A stretch of 64,000 bases of DNA from Streptomyces sp. S.PB5 (GCF_030403745.1 NZ_JAQMWP010000011.1:1-64000), one strand, 5' to 3'. Shown: positions 23,655 through 32,826, counted from the first letter of the stretch. Notes: generated by a model not told the origin, from the sequence alone. A program made the numbers and translations.

Positions 23655-24883
23655 TGCACCGCCCTGCACCGTTGGGCCATGGCCAGCAGCTCGGACGAGT
23701 GTCTGCCGCCAGTGACCGGAGACTGCTTCCTCAGATCACGAAGAGTCTCCCGCACCCGCGGATTGTTCCGCACGAGCTGCGGCGACGTGCGCTCAGCCTC
23801 ACGTAGCTCGTTGAACGCGTCGTCGACGCGTCCGCTGAGGCACAGGGCGCGGGCGTAGTCGATGCGGTGGGACACCGCGCGTTCCGGCGGCATGTGGTCG
23901 ACGTCAATGCTCCCGTTGTCGATGACGTATGGGATGTTCTCCAGGTCCAGTTCGATGGAGACTCGGTGCAGTGCGACATTCGTCGGGCCGAAGCACGTCT
24001 GCCAGTAGTTCTCGTCGGAGCCGAGCCGATCAGCCAGCCCCGTTGCTCGCTCAAGCAAGGCGGTGGCCGTAGACCTGTCCTGGTGCCGCGCCGCGGCCAC
24101 CGCCGCGCGCAGGTGGATCATCCCGAGCAGGCTCAGGGCGGCGGGATCGTTCTCATCGACCTGACGCGCAAGCCAGGCCGCCGCGGTGTCTCCCAATTCG
24201 AGGGCGTCTTCGTAACGGCCGTTGGCCAGGAGCGCATGCGTACCAGAGCGTGCGGCAGAGGCGAGCGACAGTGGATCTTCGGACTCATCGGCAGCCCGCA
24301 TGGCACGTTCGGCCGCGAGCCACGACAGGTCCGACTCGCCGATCTTGGCGAGTGCAGTAGCTGCCAGATGGTGCGTACGCGCGGAGACCATGAGACCGCG
24401 CCGACGTTGATCGCCGTGGGGAAGGTCTTCGAGCTCCTGGGCGGTTCGGAGCAGACCGGGGAGCGCGGTGATGACGTCCCCGAGAACGCCTGCTTGATAG
24501 TGGCCCCAGCTGCGTTCCACGAGTATCTGGGCTTGCTCCGGTCTGGGAACTTGGCTCTGTGCCGTCGGCTCGAACAGCAGCTTCGAGAGTCGACGGGGGC
24601 TCATCAACGCATCACGGACAGCGGGCACGTCGTCCATGTGCTTCTGATCGTCCTCCATGAGGAGGGGCTGCCCCATAAGGTCACCGAGAGGGACGCGTAG
24701 CACGCGTGCGAGCTCGGCGAGCTTGTCGATCCTCGGAGCCTTCCGCACACCTCGTTCGATCTTCGACAGCCAGTCGGTGCTACGCCCGACGAGCCCTGCG
24801 AGCACAGGCTGTGTGTAGCCACGACGCTCGCGGTAGAACGCAATTCGCTCCCCTACGCTGAGGTGATCCCCGAGACCCCGCAT
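23651..24883 (-). CDS. XRE regulator with TPR-like domain, coupled to the flavoprotein
   Basis: The 410-residue protein has a canonical HTH at residues about 8-60 (RIAFYRERRGYTQPVLAGLV, STDWLSKIERGVRKAPRIDK) and a TPR-like C-terminal region of about 300 residues (AATALAKIGESDLSWLAAER and ARALCLSGRVDDAFNELREA, among others). The ATG at 24883 is preferred because the HTH starts immediately after. It probably controls its own operon; the palindrome at 25006-25022, about 125 bp upstream of the start, is the candidate operator. Confidence 0.8.
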   Translation of the reverse strand: MRGLGDHLSVGERIAFYRERRGYTQPVLAGLVGRSTDWLSKIERGVRKAPRIDKLAELARVLRVPLGDLMGQPLLMEDDQKHMDDVPAVRDALMSPRRLSKLLFEPTAQSQVPRPEQAQILVERSWGHYQAGVLGDVITALPGLLRTAQELEDLPHGDQRRRGLMVSARTHHLAATALAKIGESDLSWLAAERAMRAADESEDPLSLASAARSGTHALLANGRYEDALELGDTAAAWLARQVDENDPAALSLLGMIHLRAAVAAARHQDRSTATALLERATGLADRLGSDENYWQTCFGPTNVALHRVSIELDLENIPYVIDNGSIDVDHMPPERAVSHRIDYARALCLSGRVDDAFNELREAERTSPQLVRNNPRVRETLRDLRKQSPVTGGRHSSELLAMAQRCRAVQ

Positions 24884-25005
24884 GTGGGCTGCCTCCCCGA
24901 CTCTAGGTCTGCAATTCACGGTAGCGGCCGACCAGATCCCGGGATCAGGCAGTGATTCGGGTAGGTGGTGCCAGCCTCAGCTTCCGCTCCCAGGGCCAGC
25001 GTGGG

Positions 25006-25022
25006 CCGGACACTCTGTCCGG
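25006..25022. promoter_or_regulatory. Palindrome CCGGACA-N3-TGTCCGG, candidate operator of the XRE-TPR/flavoprotein operon
   Basis: A perfect 7-bp inverted repeat (eight with the flanking G/C) around CTC, in the 249-bp gap between the XRE-TPR start and the end of the upstream HAD gene. The same core occurs at 23036-23052 beyond the other end of the operon. Confidence 0.5.
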
Positions 25023-25132
25023 CTACGAAAGGCTCGGTGGAAACGTGGCTGCACTGGATACCCGCGCGCCGCGACAATCCCCCGCGACCGCTATGCAGCT
25101 GCCGCGGATGGGAGAAGCCGGGAGCCGCCTCT

Positions 25133-25858
25133 CTAATCCCCTTGAACCGTCACGTCCTTAATGGACGCACACAGTTTGGGCACATCTTCAAGGCTGTCGA
25201 GGACGATGTCGGCACCGGCGGCAGCAAGCTCGTCTCCCGTGGTCTTGCCCGAGGTCACCCCGATCACCGAAGCACCACCCTCAAGACCGGTGCGAACGTC
25301 CTCAAGGGAGTCTCCGATGATCACGGTGTTGGCACGGGTGAAGACCGTCCCGTGTTTGACCTGCGCGCGCTTCTGCGCGATACGGACGAGCGCAGGCCGA
25401 TGGTCGTCGTCGGAGGCAAACCCGCCGATTTCGGTATCGAGGTAGCCGTCGAGGTTGAAGGCCGCGAGCTTCAGCAGAGCGTTCGGCTTGAGGTTGCCAG
25501 TGACGGCTGTCGGCACCCAGTGCTCGTGCCCCTGCACGGCTTCGAGGGCCGCGACGGCTCCGGGCATGAGGACACCTTGCCCGCGGAGATCTTCTGTGTG
25601 GGCTGCCAGCCGCTTAGGCAGCAGCTCCATCATCCGTCCCAGTAGGTCTGGGACCAATGATTCCGGTACGCCGTTGTCCAAGAGCAGGGAGGAGATGGCG
25701 AGGGGCATGGTCACGCCGGTACCACGTGCTGGCAGCCGCTCGGCGGGGCGGCCTACCACTTCAGCGAACGTCTCGCGGTACACCTGCCGGTCAATATCCC
25801 CGACGTAGAGCAGGGTGCGGTCGATGTCCCAGAGGATGAGGGTCTGCCGTTCTGCCAT
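25133..25858 (-). CDS. HAD-superfamily hydrolase
   Basis: The 241-residue protein has ILWDIDRTLLYVG (motif I), TAVTGNLKPNALLKL (motif II Thr and following loop), a Lys-containing segment (VRIAQKRAQVKHG) and VIIGDSLEDVRTGLEGG (motif IV). The second Asp of motif I is present (D-x-D-R-T-L). The helical cap between motifs I and II resembles phosphoglycolate phosphatase. It runs in the same direction as the XRE-TPR/flavoprotein operon but is separated from it by 249 bp containing the palindrome, so it is probably a separate unit. Confidence 0.85.
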   Translation of the reverse strand: MAERQTLILWDIDRTLLYVGDIDRQVYRETFAEVVGRPAERLPARGTGVTMPLAISSLLLDNGVPESLVPDLLGRMMELLPKRLAAHTEDLRGQGVLMPGAVAALEAVQGHEHWVPTAVTGNLKPNALLKLAAFNLDGYLDTEIGGFASDDDHRPALVRIAQKRAQVKHGTVFTRANTVIIGDSLEDVRTGLEGGASVIGVTSGKTTGDELAAAGADIVLDSLEDVPKLCASIKDVTVQGD

Positions 25859-26066
25859 GTCCTTCAGTTCCTTGCTCCCGTCTACTGGCAGCCTCGCTGT
25901 TCGCGGCGAGGCGACGAGTACGGAGACCCCACTGCCGCGCTGCTGAGCACGGCCTGGTGAGCCTCAACTGCCCCGGCATCAGACATCATCACCGAAGAGT
26001 TCGGCGGCGCCTGACCGCCACCTCACTGCGCAGGATCGGAGCCGATCGCGTACCGAGGTCTTGTCG

Positions 26067-26768
26067 TCAGCGCAGGGGCAGTACGGCGAGGGTGCGCCAT
26101 CGGTAGGCACGATCTTCGCGCCGTAGTTCCACCAGATCGACCTGTCCGATCGGCAGTGTGACGGCGGGTAGATCGCGCAGCGGCCGGATCGCCTCCCGTA
26201 CTTTGTGCGCGTCCAGAGTGCGGTTGCAGTAGGCAATGCCGATGTGCGGGCGCAGCACGGAGGTCGGCTTCTTCAGCGGCAGCCCGCACTGATCGCTCGT
26301 AAGCGACAGGTCACTGTGGAGGTTGATGAGTGGGGTCCACGGGGCGACGCTGTAGCGGATGGCTCCGCGAGAGGCAGCCATCGGGACTGCACTGATGGTG
26401 AAGGCATCGGGAAGGCGCGCTGCTGCTCGGGCGCGGAGCGTGTGAAGCTGGGCTTCGCTGACCTCGTTGGCTCGACCGATCCTCCCCAGGGTCAGGTGTA
26501 GCCCGTCCTCGTCGATGAGGTCGAAGTCGAGCGAAGCGAGCCGCTGCTGGCAGGACCGCATCTGCTCGGTAAGGGCGGCGGCATCGGCGAAGGTGAGCAT
26601 CCAGTAGTAGGCGCGCGTGGATGCGTGCCAGCCTGGCCGGTCCCAGTGGTTTTTCATCTGATCGACGGTGGCGAAGGCCGCCCAGTCGTGCGCGGTGATG
26701 ATGTGGGGGTCATCAGTGCTGGGCGGAGGGGCGGTGGGAAACGCGGTAGGGCTGGCGGTCAAGAGCAC
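26067..26768 (-). CDS. 2'-5' RNA ligase family (2H phosphoesterase) with one altered motif
   Basis: The 233-residue protein has the first 2H motif intact, LHLTLGRIGRAN (H-x-T), and a second site RPHIGIAYCNR where the H-x-T Thr is Gly. Two-His phosphoesterases act on 2',5' or cyclic phosphodiesters of RNA or ADP-ribose. The altered second motif may lower or change activity. The start is a GTG at 26768, so the gene overlaps the upstream regulator's 3' end by 56 bp and is coupled to it. Confidence 0.75.
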   Translation of the reverse strand: MLLTASPTAFPTAPPPSTDDPHIITAHDWAAFATVDQMKNHWDRPGWHASTRAYYWMLTFADAAALTEQMRSCQQRLASLDFDLIDEDGLHLTLGRIGRANEVSEAQLHTLRARAAARLPDAFTISAVPMAASRGAIRYSVAPWTPLINLHSDLSLTSDQCGLPLKKPTSVLRPHIGIAYCNRTLDAHKVREAIRPLRDLPAVTLPIGQVDLVELRREDRAYRWRTLAVLPLR

Positions 26769-28209
26769 TGGCGGCGCCTCTCGCTCGCGGCTGTCCGTCT
26801 GGGCGTGTCATCTTGGCAGATTCGGCCACGGCGCGGGTCAGCGGGGAGGAGCGCCACACGCGCAGGGCTTCCGTGTAGTTGCGTACGGCCGGCAGGTCGC
26901 GCCACTGGGTGGCGCGGTCAGCGAGTTCTCCGGCGCGCTGCACCACGGACCGGATCGGTGGCCCACCGCCGGCGTCGAGTACCTGCCGCCCGAGAACCAT
27001 GGCGTGCTCAACGTCAGGCCGCGCCCCGGTCAGCAGGGCGGTGGCGACATCGAGACTGACCAAGGCTTGGCTCCAGGCGGAGTCGGACTGCGCTACGAGC
27101 CCGTCGATCTGCTCGGCGTATGCGATGACTTTGGGGGTGTCAGCGAGCGCAACGTGGGCGGTGGCGGCGTTGGCCAGGGTCCGGGCCAAGCTGTAGGGGG
27201 CGAAGGAGATGCACGAAGTGAGCCCCTCGGGCAGCGCATGCTGCCCGCTGAGCTCCTCTGCCTGGGCGAGGGCGCGCTCGGCGCCGGTGGCGTCCCCAAG
27301 CTTTCCCAGGGCACGGGCGCTTCCGTTGGCCAGGAGGCGAATTGCTTGGGGATTACGAGGATCGATATCTATGCCCGCCCTGGCCCAGGTGAGGGCATCG
27401 GCGAAGCGCCCAGCGTAGTAGGCGCTCAATGATCGAGTGCCCAGAGCCCACATCATCAGATCTTGGTCGTCGATCTCGGCCGCGAGCGCGTGGGCCTCCG
27501 TGCAGTATGCCTCCGCTAAGACCTCGCGGCCGGCGTTGACGGCCATGTAGCCAAGAAGTCCGGAGGCCTGCGCGGCCAGCCGGAATAAGGCTTCACGCTG
27601 CCTGGGTGGCTGCTGCTCCTCCAACAACGGCTGTACATAGGTGCGTAGTTCGGTGGTGACCGACACGAGCTGGTGTGGGCCTTCTTGTTCATAGCGGTCC
27701 ACGATGTCCGTGATCTGCTGCTCCAGTAGGCGCAGCGTCGCCGGATCCGTATGGGACGAGGTGAGGGTGTTCAGACGCTTGGCGATCTCGAGCGGGCTCT
27801 CCCACTCAGCTGCGACGACTGGAGCGTGTTGAACCCCGGGGCGCGGGAAGGGAGCGAGCTCTGGTGGGACATCGAGTCCGGTAAGGAACTCGACGATCTT
27901 GTCGATGTTGGTGAGGCGCCGACGGCCCGCTTCGAGCATGGAGAGGAATGCTTGGCTGAGCCCGGTGAGCTGAGCGACGTCATCTTGGCGGAGTGATCCA
28001 CGCTGACGGATCAGGCGCGTCGCTTCACCGAAGTTCCAGGTAGATAAAGCCCGTTGAACATCAGCGTTCCGCCACACGTGTTCGGGCACGGAGGGAGCGG
28101 GTGGGGTCAGACTGTGCGAGCGATGGCAAGCCGAGCAGAGGATTCCCGAGTTGTACTGGCTCAGTTGGCAGCCGCACCGTTCGCAGCGTCGCGGCGACTG
28201 CGCAAGCAC
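26713..28209 (-). CDS. Zinc-ribbon XRE regulator with a C-terminal TPR domain (copy 4 of 4)
   Basis: The 498-residue protein starts at the GTG at 28209, five bases after GGGGAGG. The knuckle C-x2-C-x-C-x-L-S-x-Y-N-x4-C-x2-C spans about residues 9-28, the HTH SLRQDDVAQLTGLSQAFL lies near 72, and about 330 residues of TPR-like helices follow (AAQASGLLGYMAVNAGREVL, WALGTRSLSAYYAGRFADAL, RLLANGSARALGKLGDATGA). Compared with the other three copies this is a fusion of the short regulator with the sensor domain used by classic Streptomyces XRE proteins. Site C lies about 60-75 bp upstream of its start and may be its operator. Confidence 0.8.
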   Translation of the reverse strand: MLAQSPRRCERCGCQLSQYNSGILCSACHRSHSLTPPAPSVPEHVWRNADVQRALSTWNFGEATRLIRQRGSLRQDDVAQLTGLSQAFLSMLEAGRRRLTNIDKIVEFLTGLDVPPELAPFPRPGVQHAPVVAAEWESPLEIAKRLNTLTSSHTDPATLRLLEQQITDIVDRYEQEGPHQLVSVTTELRTYVQPLLEEQQPPRQREALFRLAAQASGLLGYMAVNAGREVLAEAYCTEAHALAAEIDDQDLMMWALGTRSLSAYYAGRFADALTWARAGIDIDPRNPQAIRLLANGSARALGKLGDATGAERALAQAEELSGQHALPEGLTSCISFAPYSLARTLANAATAHVALADTPKVIAYAEQIDGLVAQSDSAWSQALVSLDVATALLTGARPDVEHAMVLGRQVLDAGGGPPIRSVVQRAGELADRATQWRDLPAVRNYTEALRVWRSSPLTRAVAESAKMTRPDGQPRARGAASALDRQPYRVSHRPSAQH

Positions 28210-28266
28210 TTCTGCCTCCCCGATTGAACGCGGACCTGCTGGCTCAACTGCCCCGGCTGAACCCGC

Positions 28267-28287
28267 AATCACTCCAGTGATATCACC
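28267..28287. promoter_or_regulatory. Palindrome TCAC-N4-GTGATATCACC, possible operator (site C)
   Basis: Lies in the likely promoter of the zinc-ribbon XRE-TPR gene, 58-78 bp before its GTG. It matches site D at 62341-62361 not only in the palindrome but also in the bases that follow (a GAAATG four bases on), so both are probably bound by the same type of regulator. Confidence 0.55.
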
Positions 28288-28554
28288 TGAGAAATGTGCG
28301 CACCGCGCGTTTTCCCACCACTCTGGGGTCTCCAGCAGTGCGTAGCACCGACAAACCATCCGGGAACGGATCTTTCCGGCCCAGCACGCGACGCTCGCGC
28401 TGTGGACTCAGCTATCCCTGATCTCGGCGACCGGAGTCCAAGGTGCTTTCGGCCTTACACGTACGGATGGATCAGCCCTTGACGCGGATGCCCCAGCGGC
28501 ATCTGGTGGTGCAGCAATCGTGCCGCGGCAGGCGCCACCACTTGGAGGCCCGTT

Positions 28555-28749
28555 GTGGTCGTTAGCTTCTCTGCCGTCGTGCTCCTGGGTGTGATCGTTT
28601 TCCTCCTCATGAAGAAGGCGGGCCTGAACGTCGCGCACGGCATCGTGTGCATCCTGTTCGGCTTCTTCCTGGCCAGCAGCTCTGCGGCACCGAGCATCAA
28701 AGAGGGCGTGCAGGGCGCGGTCGAGCTGATCGCAAAGATCGACTTCTAA
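28555..28749 (+). CDS. Small membrane protein
   Basis: The 64-residue protein is nearly all hydrophobic at the N-terminus (VVSFSAVVLLGVIVFLLMKK), with a second membrane segment (AHGIVCILFGFFLASSSAAP) and a short amphipathic tail. Proteins with the AHxxVxxLFGFFLAxxxxAP pattern are common near integrated or conjugative elements of Streptomyces, as I recall; their function is unknown. GGAGG precedes the GTG at 28555. It stands alone, followed by a hairpin. Confidence 0.7.
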   Translation: MVVSFSAVVLLGVIVFLLMKKAGLNVAHGIVCILFGFFLASSSAAPSIKEGVQGAVELIAKIDF

Positions 28750-28760
28750 GCCGACCGTCG

Positions 28761-28806
28761 GGGCATGGGCGAGGTTGTTGGCTCCCCTCCCTTCACCCCC
28801 ATGCCC
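28761..28806 (+). terminator. Hairpin after the small membrane protein
   Basis: GGGCATGGG at 28761-28769 pairs with CCCATGCCC at 28798-28806. The loop is long (28 nt), so it is only moderately convincing. It starts 12 bp after the stop. Confidence 0.45.
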
Positions 28807-29037
28807 TGGCGGTCTTTCCACCACCGGACGTGCCCCGAGGACTTTCGATGATGCCGATACCCGATGTGCCTGCGCGCCTGGCGGTGAGCCTGGCCACCGC
28901 TGCGCCGCCGCTGGGGGCCCAACGCCTCTCGCCGCCCGCGCCGGAGGGCAAGAGCGCAGTTCAAGCACGAGGGGAAGCCTCGCCCGTCGGGACTCAGCAG
29001 CTCGCCCCATCTGAGGCGCACGCGAGGCAGGAGGGCC

Positions 29038-29982
29038 ATGGGTAGGCACAGACCTGCCCTCGACCGGCATCCGGCCCGGGACGACGCCGCCCTTCGTAGG
29101 GTGATCGAGGATGCTGCGATGGGTCGCTGGGAAGGTGCTCGAGAGCTCCTTGCCTCGACGGGGGCCGACTGGGACAGGCGGATCTTCCGTCTGCAGGTCC
29201 TCGCCCGCATCGGAGTACGACTGACGTTCGCTGACACATGGGCGCAGGCGGAGCCACGCTCTCCGCACGCCCTGGCGCTGCTGGCCAACGTGCAGGCACT
29301 GAGGTCGATGGCTGCCGGCCGGGGACGGGGCGTCAGCGAGGCGATGCGACAGGCGTGGGATACCTGCGATGCCGCCGCTGACGCCTTGCCGAATGATCCA
29401 TCCCCTTACGTTGTCATGCTCGCGTTGACGCGCTTCCATTCGCCTCCACGCGACCGCGAATGGCGCGCGACGGTAAATCAGCTGTGGCAGCAGGCAATTG
29501 AATGCGATCCCTGGAACCGGGAAGCGCACCACGAACTACTCACCTACCTTTTCCCCTCCTGGCATGGCACAGGCGGAGAGGTATTCCACTGGGCACAGGA
29601 GCGGTGTGCCCACACCCCGCGAGGGCTGCCGCTGCACGTGCTGCCGCTGGTGGCCCTTGCCGAAACCCACCGCCTGCGCATGGAAGTGGACGGAGACCGT
29701 TACGGACTGACCGTTCACCCGTGGACGGACAATCCCTCGACCAACCAGGCGTGGACGAACTGGTGGGACTGCCGGGCCCCCAAGCGGCCTCACGCCGCCT
29801 TCCACGAGGACGCCAACTACCTAGCGCACGCCATGTCCTTCGCAGGCCGGCACCTGGAGGCCGCAGATGTCTTCGACGCCATCGGCCCGTACGCCACCGA
29901 TGTGCCGTGGGGCTACTGCGGCGACGCCACGACCTTGTTCCGCCGCCATCGCGGCTGGGCGATGAAACTCGCCGAGCCGTGA
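29038..29982 (+). CDS. Helical-repeat protein of unknown function
   Basis: A 314-residue soluble protein rich in Trp, His and Ala helices. Repeated segments such as MGRWEGARELLASTGADWDR, PRSPHALALLANVQALRSMA and AHHELLTYLFPSWHGTGGEV look like TPR- or DUF4034-type repeats, though I cannot assign the family firmly. The C-terminal end has AMSFAGRHLEAADVFDAIGP, another helix pair, then a WGYCGDATTLFRRHRGW motif. No signal peptide. It may be a scaffolding protein. It runs 80 bp upstream of the permease in the same direction. Confidence 0.6.
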   Translation: MGRHRPALDRHPARDDAALRRVIEDAAMGRWEGARELLASTGADWDRRIFRLQVLARIGVRLTFADTWAQAEPRSPHALALLANVQALRSMAAGRGRGVSEAMRQAWDTCDAAADALPNDPSPYVVMLALTRFHSPPRDREWRATVNQLWQQAIECDPWNREAHHELLTYLFPSWHGTGGEVFHWAQERCAHTPRGLPLHVLPLVALAETHRLRMEVDGDRYGLTVHPWTDNPSTNQAWTNWWDCRAPKRPHAAFHEDANYLAHAMSFAGRHLEAADVFDAIGPYATDVPWGYCGDATTLFRRHRGWAMKLAEP

Positions 29983-30062
29983 GCACAAGGTCCTGCCGCT
30001 GAGTTCAAACCCCTGACACAGCCCAATGAGCTGGACGCATTCACAACGGAGGAAGTACCCCC

Positions 30063-31589
30063 ATGCCCCTAGACACTCCGAGCACCACACAGTCGGAAGA
30101 GGAGCGCCTCGCTGAACTGGGCATTACCCAGACACTCGACCGCAGCATGAGCGGCAGGCAGAACTTCGCGGTCAGCTTCACGATCATCAGCATCCTCAGC
30201 GGCTGCTTGACCATGTACGCGTACGGCATGAACACCGGCGGCCCCGCGCTGATCATGTGGGGCTGGGTACTCGTCGGCCTGATGACCCTGCTCGTCGGCC
30301 TGGCCATGGCGGAGGTCTGCTCCTCCTACCCCACGTCGGCTGGCCTCTACTTCTGGGCCCACAAGCTGGCCCCACGACAGTCCGCGCCTGCGTGGGCCTG
30401 GTTTACCGGATGGTTTAACACCTTGGGTCAGGTGGCGGTCACCGCGGGGATCGATTTCGGTGCCGCTTCGTTCCTGAACGCCTACATGGACTTGCAGTTC
30501 GGCTACGCGGCCACTCCCGGGCACACGATCGTTCTGTTCGGCGTCATCCTCGTCCTGCACGCTCTCGTGAACACGTTCCGCGTCCGGATCGTGGGCTTCT
30601 TCAACACGGTCAGTGTCTGGTGGCACCTGATCGGCGTGGTGGTGATCGTCGGCGCGCTCCTCCTGGTCCCCGATCACCACCAGTCCCCGCAGTTCGTCTT
30701 CACCGAGTTCGTCAACAACACGGGCTGGGGCTCGGCGATCTACGTCAGCTTGATCGGCCTGCTGATGGCCCAGTACACCTTCACCGGATACGACGCCTCC
30801 GCCCACATGACCGAGGAAACCAAGAACGCCTCCGTCGAGGGACCCCGCGGGATCATCCGGTCCATCCTGGTCTCCTGGGCCGCCGGGTTCGTACTCCTCT
30901 TCGGACTGACCTTCGCCATCCAGTCCTACAGCGGCTCCCTCGACTCCAAGACCGGAGTCCCGCCTGCGCAGATCTTCCTGGATGCCCTCGGCGAGAGCAC
31001 CGGCAAGATGATGCTGCTCATCGTCATCGGAGCCCAACTCTTCTGCGGCATGGCCAGCGTGACCGCCAACTCGCGCATGATCTACGCCTTCTCCCGTGAC
31101 GGGGCCCTGCCCTTCTCCAAGACGTGGCACAAGCTGCACCCGGGAACCCGCACGCCGACCAATGCGGTCTGGCTTGCCGCCGGCGGTGCCTTCGTCCTCG
31201 GCCTTCCCTACCTGGTCAACTCGACCGCGTACGCGGCCGTCACGTCGATCGCGACGATCGGTCTGTACATCGCGTACGTCATCCCGACGCTGCTGCGGCT
31301 GCGTCAAGGCGACTCCTTCCGGCGCGGCCCGTGGCATCTCGGCCGCTGGTCCACCCCGATCGGCGTGATCGCCGTGACCTGGGTTGCCGTGATCACCGTG
31401 CTCTTCATGCTGCCCCAGGCGTCCCCAGTGACCTTGGAGACCTTCAACTACGCACCCGTCGCCGTCGGCGTAGTGGTGATCTTCGCTGGGGGATGGTGGC
31501 TCGCCTCCGCCCGTCACTGGTTCCTCAACCCCCAACACCCGAAGCACGCCGCACAGACCAGCCCCGTCCCGCAGAACGCAGCACGGTGA
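30063..31589 (+). CDS. APC-family amino acid permease
   Basis: The 508-residue protein has about 12 membrane segments and the APC signature near the N-terminus: FTIISILSGCLTMYAYGMNT (the first broken helix), then AEVCSSYPTSAGLYFWAHKL (the conserved E-x2-S-x-x-P-x-x-G-G/A-x-Y motif). It resembles GABA/choline-type permeases of the BAT1/GabP group. It would import an amino acid, GABA or amine across the cell membrane using the proton gradient. GGAGG lies upstream of the ATG. A strong hairpin follows 45 bp after the stop. Confidence 0.9.
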   Translation: MPLDTPSTTQSEEERLAELGITQTLDRSMSGRQNFAVSFTIISILSGCLTMYAYGMNTGGPALIMWGWVLVGLMTLLVGLAMAEVCSSYPTSAGLYFWAHKLAPRQSAPAWAWFTGWFNTLGQVAVTAGIDFGAASFLNAYMDLQFGYAATPGHTIVLFGVILVLHALVNTFRVRIVGFFNTVSVWWHLIGVVVIVGALLLVPDHHQSPQFVFTEFVNNTGWGSAIYVSLIGLLMAQYTFTGYDASAHMTEETKNASVEGPRGIIRSILVSWAAGFVLLFGLTFAIQSYSGSLDSKTGVPPAQIFLDALGESTGKMMLLIVIGAQLFCGMASVTANSRMIYAFSRDGALPFSKTWHKLHPGTRTPTNAVWLAAGGAFVLGLPYLVNSTAYAAVTSIATIGLYIAYVIPTLLRLRQGDSFRRGPWHLGRWSTPIGVIAVTWVAVITVLFMLPQASPVTLETFNYAPVAVGVVVIFAGGWWLASARHWFLNPQHPKHAAQTSPVPQNAAR

Positions 31590-31634
31590 CAGGCCGGGGA
31601 CGGGACGCAGTCCATTCAGCCCGATAGCTACCCA

Positions 31635-31685
31635 GTGGGCTCGCTGCCTGCCGCCGCCATGCCAGCGAGAAGGCAGCGAGCCCAC
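31635..31685 (+). terminator. Perfect 15-bp hairpin after the APC permease
   Basis: GTGGGCTCGCTGCCT at 31635-31649 is inverted exactly at 31671-31685 with a 21-nt loop. It separates the permease from the next operon. Confidence 0.8.
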
Positions 31686-31785
31686 GAACCTTCAAGCACC
31701 TGCCTCCTCCGCCGCCAGTTCTTGATCTGCAAAGGCACGCCTTCGCCGTGCCCCCGTTCACCGCCTAGTACAGAAAGGGAAATCC

Positions 31786-32826
31786 GTGAGCCGCATGGAC
31801 GACGACGCCTGGATGGACGAACTCACGGCAGACGTCCTCGCCGAGCGGTATGGAATCTCGGTCGATTCAGTGGAGTGGACGTCGGCAGACAGCGAGTCCG
31901 TGAATCGACGTGTCCTGACCGCTGATGGCCGGCGGCTGCGGGTCGCGGAGTACGCCACATCGGTCGACGTGAACCTGGCGCGGGCGGCATGGGACATGTC
32001 GGAGTTCTGCAGGGCCGCCGATCTTCCCGTGCCACGGGTCTGGCCCGACCGTGACGGTGACCTCGTCGCCGTATCGGAGGGCAGCGCGTGGGCTGTGGCC
32101 GACGATGTTCTGGGCCGCGCGGACACGAGATCCATGACCATGGCGCGCGCCGAGAGCATGGGCACCGTGCTGGGGCGGATGCACCGGGTCTTGGCTGCGT
32201 ACCCCTTTCCCGAGTTAACGGTGCGCCCAGACTGGCGCACCATGTCCCCTGATGAAGGGGTGGCCGAGTGCGCGGTCGCGTTGGAGACGATCCGGCAGCG
32301 GGACCCTCGCGACCTGGCGCAGGTCCGTGGCCGGCTGCTCGGCCGTCAGCTGGACCTCGTCGCACATACTGATCGACTTCGGGCCGGGCTGCCTGCGGAG
32401 TTGACGGACCAGGCGGTGCACGGGGACTTCGCCTGCGCTCACGTGTTCATGGTTGCCGACTCAGTTACCGGCGTCCTCAACTTCCGTAGCGTAAAAGGAT
32501 CTCCCGTGTGGGAGTTGGGTCGCGCCGCCTTCGATCCCTTCACCGTGGCTCACAGAAACGGCTGGCAGCAGTTCGCAGTACGGATGATCGAGGCGTACCG
32601 GTCACAGAATCCCACCCTCCCGCATACCGAAGCCTGTGCTCGAGTCGCATTGCTGGACATGCTCTACGGCTTCCACAGTGCTACCCCAAGCGACGACGAG
32701 CCGTCTGAGCAATCGCACGTCGGCCTTGAGCAGTACTGGGGAGATCGGCAGGTGGCGATACGGCGTCTGCTCGCCAGCCTCGACGAGATCGAGGCTGCCC
32801 TGACGGATGTCAATCAGGGCCGGTGA
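31786..32826 (+). CDS. APH-like protein with degenerate catalytic motifs (probable pseudokinase)
   Basis: The 346-residue protein has the overall APH fold, but the catalytic loop reads VHGDFACAHVFMV: His-Gly-Asp is there, yet the Asn four positions after Asp is replaced by His. The metal-binding DxxG region reads VLNFRSVKGSP, with Asn in place of the essential Asp. Kinase activity would be weak or lost, so a binding or regulatory role is possible. The GTG at 31786 is preceded by AAAGGG. It is followed at about 220 bp by a catalytically intact APH gene in the same direction. Confidence 0.7.
   Translation: MSRMDDDAWMDELTADVLAERYGISVDSVEWTSADSESVNRRVLTADGRRLRVAEYATSVDVNLARAAWDMSEFCRAADLPVPRVWPDRDGDLVAVSEGSAWAVADDVLGRADTRSMTMARAESMGTVLGRMHRVLAAYPFPELTVRPDWRTMSPDEGVAECAVALETIRQRDPRDLAQVRGRLLGRQLDLVAHTDRLRAGLPAELTDQAVHGDFACAHVFMVADSVTGVLNFRSVKGSPVWELGRAAFDPFTVAHRNGWQQFAVRMIEAYRSQNPTLPHTEACARVALLDMLYGFHSATPSDDEPSEQSHVGLEQYWGDRQVAIRRLLASLDEIEAALTDVNQGR

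Noticed and set aside
30069..31685. A 538-residue minus-strand frame over the APC permease
   Set aside because: Antisense shadow of the permease; no motifs.
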